Under the pieces are notes generated by a model, which did no database searches, had not been told where the DNA came from, and worked only from the letters and a program-made list of their open reading frames with translations. This document shows, piece after piece, positions 56,024 through 64,000 of a stretch of 64,000 bases of DNA (position 1 is the stretch's first letter; each line of letters starts with the position of its first letter). The stretch is from assembly GCA_015499995.1 (NCBI GenBank), contig JADNRV010000003.1:1178001-1242000 (forward strand), given 5' to 3'. A program made the translations under genes and the position numbers. This DNA comes from Flammula alnicola (lineage: Eukaryota > Basidiomycota > Agaricomycetes > Agaricales > Strophariaceae).

Positions 56024-58116
56024 TAAGCTACGTTATGTGAGCGATGGGTGGGACGACGATTTAGCCAAAAATCACGTACCTCAGTATATTTAGCCTCGAT
56101 CCACGGACGGACGAAGCGGTGACGCCAGAACGAGCAATGGCTCGAAGTGGCCCAATGATCCTTGCGGCACGAAGGGCACCGCGCGGTGTGGGGGCAGTCC
56201 GTACCAAGCGGAGTGCCTTTGGTCGGGGGCTTAGCCTCCGGGTGAGGTTTGCAACACGAGGCGGCGATGCGATGCACCTCCGCCTCGTGTGGGCCAGAGC
56301 AGCGCACACAGATAGACTGGCGCGCCTTGCAGGAATTCCTCGGATGGCCCCACCTCCAGCATTGAGTGCAGAGGGGGACTCCGGGGCTGACAGTGGTTGG
56401 GCGAATGAGAATCACCCTTCCACGGAACATGAAGGTCTTGTTAATAAGACGCTTCGCGCGTTGACCCGATTGTGAGTCGTAGATTTCGAAGAAGGCATGA
56501 GCTGTGGAACTCGCCTTCGAATTGCGGATGACGCGAGGGGGGCCCGCGAGCATGATATCCATGGACAGAGGAGAGGCGAGCATTGCCATCTTCACCTCCG
56601 TCGCATTGGTGGGGGTCCTAGTGTTGTAATCACTGAACGCAGGTAGATCGAGAGCCTTGAGATAAGACTTCGAGGTGGGGAGCCCAACCCATACGTCAAG
56701 GGTGTCGGATGTGGGGGTGATAGCATGGACGAATCCACGGATAACGTTGAGGTCGGCCTCGTTGGCCACACCAGAGGTAGCGAGGGAAATACCCTCGTAC
56801 GCACGAGAGGCAGACAGGACCCGAAGGGTCCTGGCTGCATCTCGGAGTCCTTTGTCGATCTTATCGCGAAGCTCGACGATTTTGCTGTCCTTGGGGCGCT
56901 CCCCAGGGCCAGAGTATTGGATCAGGACCTGCTTGCGAGTAGGTCCAGACGAAGTAAATGACGGGGTAGTCTTCTGCTTCTTCGCAGAGGCCGGCCCTAT
57001 CGGAGACGACAGGAATCGTTTATTGCCCCGGAGCTCCGCCTGCATGGCAGGAACTCGAGGCGCGGGTGGATAGCGAGGGGGTCCACCACCAAGGGCACTA
57101 GGGCCCATGGCGGGGTCTCTCTGGGACAACGGGTTGGCCGCAGCCATCTGAGCATAGCTCTGACGGGTGGACGGATAACCGGCTGGCTGGGGGGAATAGG
57201 AGGCGGGGGCCTCAAGTAGGAGTCCGCCGGCCTCTTGCGAGGCTGACGGGGGGCAGGGGCACCAGATGGCGCTGTGAACGCCGGCGCCCTAGCCTTCCCA
57301 GACGGCTTCCTAGTCGTGGGGGCAGGGGTGGCAGATGACATCCCAGTGTCCGTGTCAGTGTCCATAGGACCCGACCTGGAAGCACCAGGGAGGATGGAGG
57401 CCGTGGAGGCATGAATCGTCTCCTCATGAGGGGAGACCGAGGCCACAACCGTCGAAGTAAGCTCATGGACGGTGCGATTACCATCTGCGTTGAGTGTAGT
57501 GGCTTCCCACCACGAAGATGAGTACACCGCTGAGATAAACCCAATGATGGACGATGCGAGAGGTCGAGAGACCTCCGAACCAGCAGTATCCAAAGCCTCG
57601 CCGCCGGAGCGACGAAGCCAGGACGATGCCATCCGGAGAGACTCAGCGAGACGATGCATCACCTCAGAATCTTCCTCCGGAGGTGCGGTGGTGCTATCGC
57701 GGGTAGAAGGACCTGCAGGGGGGCTTCCTCCCCATACATGTCCTCGTCTTCGTCGCCAGGATTGCCCTCTTCGCCGTAGGGCACCTCACTGTCGTCGTGG
57801 ATAATCGAAGACCTCGATCGAGGTCGATCGGGTCTCGGTGTGAGTTGCCTCATCTGCTGAGGAACTGGAGATGCATACACCTGCCTCTGGGGAGAGGGAG
57901 ATGCAGTAGACTGTGCTGCCTGAACAGACGCAGTGGTAGAGGGGGCCAGCCTTGCGAGGGCGGCCTGCTGAACAGCGAGCCTCTCCGCTGGGGTCAGACC
58001 AGCCAGCGGATCGGCGAGAGCAGGTGTGGCGGGCGATCGGCGAGAGCAGGTGTGGCGGGCGATCGGGTAGATCGATCGCCACCACCTTTGGGATTCGGAT
58101 TGGATTTAGGCGGCAT
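56023..58116 (-). pseudogene. LINE copy F ORF1
   Basis: Start MPPKS at 58116. A 26-bp tandem duplication (two GATCGGCGAGAGCAGG... units at about 58015-58066) shifts the frame near the N-terminus. A C6 run at about 57716 and a G run near 57190 shift it again. From 57147 to 56023 (374 residues) it is open, with the RNA-binding region and all CCHC knuckles. Confidence 0.85.
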
Positions 58117-58235
58117 TGCTTGCTAGTAACGGAGCACCCAAGAGCGCTCGACGGTGTGAAGCTGTGGGGAACGATGTTGCTGGTTGCTGAAGTTGTTCCC
58201 ACGGTTGACCGTAGTAGTTACTGGAAAAGGAGAGA

Positions 58236-61200
58236 TGGCGCCTATCATGCGCCTGTTCGAGAAGCGGTGCCTCGACCTTGGGTTGAGGGTTGACCTCCTC
58301 TCGTATGTTGATGACGGCACACCCATCGTGCAGGATGAGTGGCTGGACAATAATATTGCGATGCTGAAGGAGGCATACGCTGTTATCTTCGAGTTGTTCA
58401 AGGCATTTGCTTTGGCGCTCGAGCACGACAAGTCTGAGATCTTTCATTTTGATAGATCTCATTCTAGTTATAATCCTAGCATCAATCTCGGGTATGCACC
58501 TTACACCGGAGATCGTGCTAACTACCTCAAGCCCAAGCTGTTTTGGCGGTACCTGGGCTTCTACTTTGATCGCAAGCTCACCTTTAATGAGCATGTGCGT
58601 TATTACTCCACCAAGGGATTCACATCGGTTGTGTCGATGAAGATGCTTGGCTCCTCTACTCGGGGGCTTCTGCCTATGCAGAAGTGACTCCTATACCGCA
58701 CCTGTGTGGTCCCCATATTTACGTATGGGTATCGCATGTGGTTTTTCAAGGGTGCCCGCAATAAGGGCCTCATTAAACAGCTTACGCAAGTCCAGCGTAA
58801 GGCTGCTCTTTGGATTACGGGTGCATTCCGTACTTCGCCTTCGGGAGGGGTGGAGGCCCTTGCGGGCCTCCTACCCATCCCTATACTTCTCGAAAGACTG
58901 CGCGACCGCTCTACGGTGCGGGTCGCCACTCTTTCGGACACCCATCCGATTCGGTCATTCATGGCTGGGTCATCACTTAAGCGCGCAACCCCCCATCCTA
59001 TGTCGGTTGAGCGCATGCCTGCCACCCATCGCCGCAAGGTGACGGGTGCTCTTATGGATAATGTAAATTATTCCAGTGTCCCTGTTGAGTCTACGGAGCC
59101 TTTTGCTCCTGAGGCTCGTCCGGGTTATCGACTCCTCGATCGGTATGCCGATCGGTTCAAATGGCTTTCCAAGCCACGCTTTAGCAGGTCCGAAGATCCT
59201 GAAGCGGCTTGGAAGCTTATCCTGGATGCGTCTCTCGAGTCTCTCGAGGACGATCCAGACGCTGCGTATGCTGGTGTTGACGGCTCCTGCCCTCCGGGGT
59301 GGCAAGCCGCCACTGGCGTCGTTATCAAGCGGCAGGGCGCACAGGTTTATTCTGGGTGTCATGCTGCCGGGAGGGCCTCATCTACGGATGCAGAGCTCTT
59401 TGCTATTCGCGTAGCCATCTCCAATGCCGTTGGCTTTGGGGATGTCAAACGCGTTACTATTTTCACTGATGCGATGCATGCTGCGCGCCTCTCAGTGGAT
59501 CTCTCTCCGCACTCTTTTCAGTCTCAGTCGCTGATGGTGTGTCGTATACTTGAGCCGTGGTTCAGGCGCTCGCCTGACCACAAGGTTACTTTTATCGAGT
59601 CTCCCTCCGACATGGAGTGGGGCATTCAAAACGAAGCACACAATCTCGTTGCTGGTATGCGCGGCGTCGCCGTCGTCCCTACCACCAAACTCTCTCTCCA
59701 GTATGTCCGCGATTTTGTGGACAAATCGGCACACGCAGATTGGAAACAAAGAGTTTCCGATCAGCCATTTCTGCTTGGCTCCAACTTTATGGAGCTGCAA
59801 GGGTTGAACGGGGACCCTGTCCAGCCTAGTCCCACTCGCGGGGGACCTTGGCTTGAAGCCGGCAGTCAGAGCGCTTCGCTCTTTGCCCGAATTTTTTTTT
59901 TTTTTTTTTAAATCATCAATTTCAAATGTAGGGCCCCTCCAAAGAGAGACCCTATGCCTTGCGCCCTTGCGGGGCAGACAGCAGCTTGCGCTGCCACTTG
60001 GAATCAACTTAGATTCAATACCCGGCCTAGTCAGCCGAGTGAACCGACAGAGGATTTAGTGCTCTCGAGCTGGGTCACAAGGGACTGCCTTGGCCCACTA
60101 CGGCTCGCGTCTCACCAGGGAGTTATTATAGAGCCCCAGCTACTCGGTTTCCCGTTGCAGGGCAGATGGTTCGCTGAAGCCAACCGGCGCGGATCCCCAT
60201 CTGTCCCCACTCTCTGCCTTGCCAGCAACCAACCGTGTTGTGCGTCCGAGAATCGATCCGACAGACAGATCTCAGCACGGAGTTATTTCCAGCTTGGTTT
60301 CCTATATTGGTGCGCATCGGTCCAGGAACTCTTCCGCCCTCCATTTCTTAGAACGGACGGCCTCCCTCCCAGAGTGTCAACTAACGCCTCGGGGCAAACC
60401 CCCTACAAGCTCCCAGTATGGGACCGGGTAACCCAGGTCTGAATTACAACCACCCGCCGAAGATCCCTGGTGAGGACCCCTTTGGGCACAGTCTACAGGA
60501 CCAAGCCCGAGTCTGTTGGGCCCCTGCCGTCAAATTGCCGACTAACAACCCTTACTAATCCGGTTTATGCCAGCAAGCAGCTGGACCGGGAGTTCGTGGT
60601 GGAGGGTGGCCTGGCCCTTCTCAGGACGTTCGGCTTGTTCTATATAAACTACCCCCGCTTACTGCCCCCTGTGCTTTCGCTCCTGTAATGGGTACGACTG
60701 GTGTATCAAGCCAGCCAATTTGGGGTATGGTGAATGTTCCCCCCTGATATGCCGCGGGCTTGCCAGGCCCAGAGATCTGCATCCCACTCGGCCGGAGGAT
60801 CATGACATCCAGCCTTAGTCCTACAGCCGTTTACCGGCATGCAGTACCGATTGTGACTGTAACCAACTGTTTGTCACAAACTCCTTCCTTTTTGTAATCA
60901 GGTAGAAGGGATGAGCGGGAATCGAACCCACAACCTTTCCAGCAGCTGCACAGCCACCTCAACAGGTCTTTAGTGATCGAAACCACTGGGCTACTGTGGC
61001 CCCTACTCTTTGCCCGCATGTGCCGTTTAATTACGAATCATGCGCCGATCGGCTCGTACTACGAGCGGTTCAAAATTGATGACCCTAGGGCCCTCGGTTG
61101 TGAGTGTGGGGTTTATCCTCAGACTCGCGATCATATTTTCAAGTGCAAGAAACAGCCTTGGACTCGCCGGAAGCCGAAACTCGTTTCGGAGCTGGCGACT

Positions 61201-61260
61201 TATCTGTTGGAGCACCCTACGGCGTTCTCCTTCTCCCGGCACCCTGCTGGAGTCGGATGA
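58236..61260 (+). pseudogene. LINE copy G ORF2, RT to C-terminus
   Basis: Reverse transcriptase with SYVDDGT, then RNase H and the C-terminal finger. TGA at 58685-58687 replaces CGA of copy D. The frame is then open for 401 residues (58706 on) until the SINE-1 insertion at 59890, and resumes at 61012 (FARMCRLITNHAPIG) to the normal stop at 61258-61260. Confidence 0.86.
59890..61005 (-). mobile_element. SINE-1 copy b: 1.1-kb tRNA-headed retroposon
   Basis: Target duplication CTCTTTGCCCG (59879-59889, 61006-61016) inside LINE ORF2. On the minus strand the head carries AGCCCAGTGGTTTCG and GGTTCGATTCCC, and the tail is AAATTGATGATTT plus poly(A) (poly(T) at 59892-59910). It is a close relative of 43800-44924, with no TTTT on the element strand before the tail. 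Confidence 0.86.
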
Positions 61261-61287
61261 GGGATTCTGGGCGGGGGGCGATTCTGG

Positions 61288-62569
61288 AAAGGGGCGTGGT
61301 GGCTTAGCGGTTACTGCGTTGCCCTTAAGGGTGGCTGTGCACCATCCGAGACGTTGGGGGTTCGATTCCCCCAGATTCACATACGATAATTGTGGTCCGT
61401 GGGACTGTTCCGCGGGTTGCTGATGTAAGTCGCGCTCCATGTTGGGTTCGCTGTTGGCTGCTCGTTGGGCGGGACCCTCGGCAATCCACTGTAGTCCCAT
61501 TTAGGGCTTGTGGCGCCGCCTTGTAGGACCCTTTGTGTAAATCGTCTACCATGTTGTGGGCGTGTCGGGGGCTGCAGGCCGTTCCGTGCCTTAGGGCGCA
61601 AGGGCGCGATGCCGCTACAGGGGACGGGCACAATGACCACCTCGCAGGCCTACGTCGGGGGCTGGGAGTGTCCGGGGTCCAACCAATTCCGCGGAATGTT
61701 GACATAAGTCGACCGATGCAAAGCCGTATGACCGATGTAAGCCGACCCTGGCCCTCGGGCAAAGCCGCTACGGTTCTGTAAATCGACCCTGGCTGAGGCT
61801 CGCTGTCGGCCTGTGGGAACCCCGCAAGGGGCCGAAAGGATAGGACACGATAAGATTGGGGGAATCGGGCGAAAACCATCCGACCATGGGGAGTTCCGGG
61901 GTGATTCCCGGATCAATAATCCAGCCTGGGTTTCAACAACCCGGGGCAGTGACAGGATACCCAACACGGCAAGTAGATGTGGGTGCCGTCGTTAGTCGTC
62001 TGAAACGTACTCCCGGCTTCACGGCTGGGTAGAGTTTCACGGCAAGACAGTGACTCCGGACAGGATTGGGGATCCGCGCCCATCTGGGCTTAAGCGAACC
62101 ACCTGCCGGGGGACGGGAAGTTCGGCCTGGGAGTAACACGCCTAGGATTCACCGGATGGGCCGTGGCATGGTCGGGGCAGTCCCCTTACCTTGGCCCGAG
62201 AGATCAAATCCACTGTCGGTTCACACGGGCATAATAGACTCCTGTGGGCTTAAGTTGTAGCCGGGGTGTTGGTGGGCTTACGTCGGCATGCCGACTGATG
62301 GATTGGGGACGGAATATATCGAACTCGAAAATGAACAGACCTAATAGGAAGGCGGGAAGAATGGCCGGTGCAGCCGACCTCCCCTGCCGTGTAAGCCGGA
62401 GGTGACTAGTATTCGCAGCACCTACTAGGCAGGTCCCCAAAGTGGGGCCGTTGATGGACCCCGAGTTCTGATTCGTCCGATGGTTGAGTAGGTGGGGTAA
62501 TAACTCCCTACCGAAATCCCGAAGTAGCCCGCCAATAGGCCTCTCCGCAAGGAGGGGCCTAAACTTCGG
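61288..62569 (+). mobile_element. SINE-2 copy c: 1.28-kb tRNA-headed element
   Basis: The head GGTGGCTTAGCGGTTA and a perfect B box GGTTCGATTCC (61359-61369) lead a body shared with 22544-23242 and, inverted, 43330-43799. It sits inside the LINE 3' UTR, which resumes at 62570 (ATCGCGGAGTGGG). No poly(A) remains at its 3' end (GGGGCCTAAACTTCGG). No TTTT occurs anywhere inside. Confidence 0.75.
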
Positions 62570-63117
62570 ATCGCGGAGTGGGCCGCGGTCAAATCTACTC
62601 GACTACCCGTGATGTGTTTCCGTTTGGCGGCGGCGAAGTTCCGCAAGTGCCTAGGGCCCTGGTCGTCCCAGGGCCGGTGGCGTCGACTTTCTGAGCCGGT
62701 GTCATGCGCCGCTGACAGAGGACCCAGTTCGGTGGACGGCGGTGGGGGCTTCGGCTCCTGCTTAGCTATTACAATGTTAATTTTACCGTTGAACCGGGGA
62801 GGGTCTGGCAGGCTCTCTTCGCTTTCGGGTGACCCCTCTTCCCATCCCAATATTCCTATCTGCCGTTCGTGCGGTAGCATTAACAACGCCGCGACGACGG
62901 ACAATCTGTAGTTGCGAGACTACCTATCTGGGTTTCAGGCGGCTGCGCCATCTCGCCCGCGCCGCGCTCGCGCGCGTCGCATGCTCGCCGTCGAGCTAAT
63001 TTCTTTCTTTTACTTGCGTAGTATACCGCCTCCGTTTGTATTAGTTAGAGACCGGACTGCTTTCGTGCACCGGTATAAAATTGATGATATAAAAAAAAAA
63101 AAAAAAAAAAAAAAAAA
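62570..63117 (+). other. LINE copy G 3' UTR and poly(A)
   Basis: Matches the 3' UTR of copy D in inverse orientation, then A27. Confidence 0.8.
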
Positions 63118-63651
63118 GGGGGACGATTCTGGGTGCGAGCGGCGCCGCGGTCAAAGCGGCCTGTTGCCCACAGGTGTTTCTGCATTGAGTCACAGTGATG
63201 GCGGACTTCGCGAGAGGCGAGAGGGCTGGTCGTTCCAGTCCTGGCGGGGTCGACTCCCTGAGTTGGCTTCGTGCATCACTTGCAGAGGACCCGACCTGGT
63301 TGACGGCGGTGGGGGCTTCGGCCCCTGCTTAGCTATGACCACGTTCATTTTACCAGTGAATCGGGGAGGGCCTGGCAGGCTCTTCTCACATCTGGAGGAC
63401 CCCCCCGTCCATCCCAATATTCCTATCTGCCGGTCGTGCGGTAGCGTTAACAACGCCGCAACGTCGGACAATCTGTAGTTGCGAGACTACCTATCTGGGT
63501 TTCAGGCGGCTGCGCCGTCTTACCCACACCGCGCTCGCGCGCGTCGCATGCTCACCGTCGAGCCAACTTCTTTCTTTTGCACGCGTAGTTTACCGCCTCC
63601 GTTTGTATTAGTTAGAGACCAGACTGCGTTCGTGCACCGGTATAAAATTGT

Positions 63652-63685
<34 letters not shown>
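63118..63685 (+). mobile_element. LINE copy H: 3' UTR only
   Basis: A second, slightly different 3' UTR starts right after the poly(A) of copy G and ends in its own poly(A) at 63658-63685. It is a strongly 5'-truncated LINE inserted into the 1.77-kb-type element. Its reading frames are not genes. Confidence 0.82.
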
Positions 63686-63686
<1 letters not shown>

Positions 63687-64000
63687 ACCCAAATCAATGT
63701 TTAGTTGACTTAGTTCGTCCAAGGGGAGGATAATAGTTTTATAATATCAATACCTGATAGTAGGTGCGCGATAAAAGAAGGTGTTTAACTATGTAATGGC
63801 TTAAGCAAGGCCTTAGGCGCGTTTATAGTCAATGGGTCGTTTTAAGTCCAATAGACTTGTGTAAATTCTGGTCTGGTACTCGGAAACTAGTGCTCTATGC
63901 ACAAACTGCTAACTGATCTCGCTTTGTCTTGTTCTCCAATTGAGAAGATGGCTCTATGCCCTTTAACTTGTCTTTACTTGTCTCAAAAACTATACTTGTG
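63686..64000 (+). mobile_element. 1.77-kb-type LTR-like element, partial, runs off the window
   Basis: From CACCCAAATCAATG on it matches 26768-27082 with few substitutions (for example GTGCGCG for GTGTGCG). The left part is replaced by LINE copy H. It includes the AAGGGGAGGATAATAG purine tract. Confidence 0.88.

Larger units (their letters stand above)
54645..58235 (-). mobile_element. LINE copy F, 5' part, inverted
   Basis: Minus strand, from the natural 5' end (58235 downward, TCTCTCCTTTTCCAG) through ORF1 and ORF2 to the start of the reverse transcriptase (SGLSALGPD), where it stops. It lies head to head with plus-strand copy G. Confidence 0.88.
58236..63117 (+). mobile_element. LINE copy G, 3' part, plus strand
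   Basis: Starts abruptly inside the reverse transcriptase (APIMRLFEKRC) and runs to a poly(A) at 63091-63117. Two insertions interrupt it: SINE-1 at 59890-61005 and SINE-2 at 61288-62569. With copy F it looks like one LINE whose 5' part was inverted on insertion. Confidence 0.85.

Noticed and set aside
59954..60442. 162-codon frame inside SINE-1
   Set aside because: It is antisense to the element and has no recognisable domain. The other SINE-1 copy lacks an equivalent long frame.
62425..62904. 159-codon minus-strand frame and matching 197-codon frame at 48185
   Set aside because: Both lie in the LINE 3' UTR, antisense to the element, and carry no motif.
1..64000. CRISPR arrays, bacterial operons, ribosome binding sites
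   Set aside because: The spliceosomal introns and TE families mark this as eukaryotic (fungal) DNA. No spaced identical short repeats of CRISPR type were seen.

Overview
The window looks like a transposon graveyard from a basidiomycete (probably agaricomycete) fungus. This is inferred from short GT-AG introns (47-77 bp), Tad1-type LINEs with an RNase H domain, Ty3/gypsy and Ty1/copia pol genes of fungal type, and hAT elements. No ordinary housekeeping gene was found. Almost every base that can be explained belongs to a mobile element, and most elements are nested in one another.

Layout. 1-2400: CAG/CTG-rich low-complexity arms in inverted orientation. 2400-4787: unexplained DNA plus a tandem repeat array. 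4788-11980: a decayed, 5'-truncated copia element split by an apparently intact hAT transposon (8905-11680, perfect 8-bp target duplication, 765-aa transposase in three exons). 11980-12650: a small palindromic element, a duplicated block and a tRNA-like gene. 12651-22543: an old LINE (copy A, minus strand) split by a young chromovirus-type gypsy element (14577-20853, identical 192-bp LTRs) that carries the hallmarks of Tf1-like self-priming. 22544-25412: a tRNA-headed retroposon and a GC-rich terminal-inverted-repeat element. 25413-30694: a second, different gypsy pol, open throughout once a 1.77-kb insertion is discounted. 30887-36019: two multi-exon genes of unknown function on the opposite strand, the second broken by a 616-bp hAT-like MITE. 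36020-37937: unexplained. 37938-63685: at least eight LINE fragments in both orientations, interleaved with a second copia element (LTR and gag start), long tRNA-headed retroposons (SINE-1 and SINE-2) and pieces of the 1.77-kb element. 63686-64000: another piece of that element, running off the end.

How the parts relate. The LINE family supplies the 3' tails shared with the SINE families and is probably their mobilising partner. ORF1 and ORF2 of the LINE overlap as TAATG in all five copies where the junction survives, which suggests termination-reinitiation. The most unusual locus is the pair of intron-bearing genes convergent with the gypsy pol at 25413-30694. They may be host genes or captured antisense cargo of that element. 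Antisense introns would survive reverse transcription, so the second reading is testable. Many coding regions carry single-base indels, often at homopolymers. Sequencing or assembly error cannot be excluded for these from the sequence alone.
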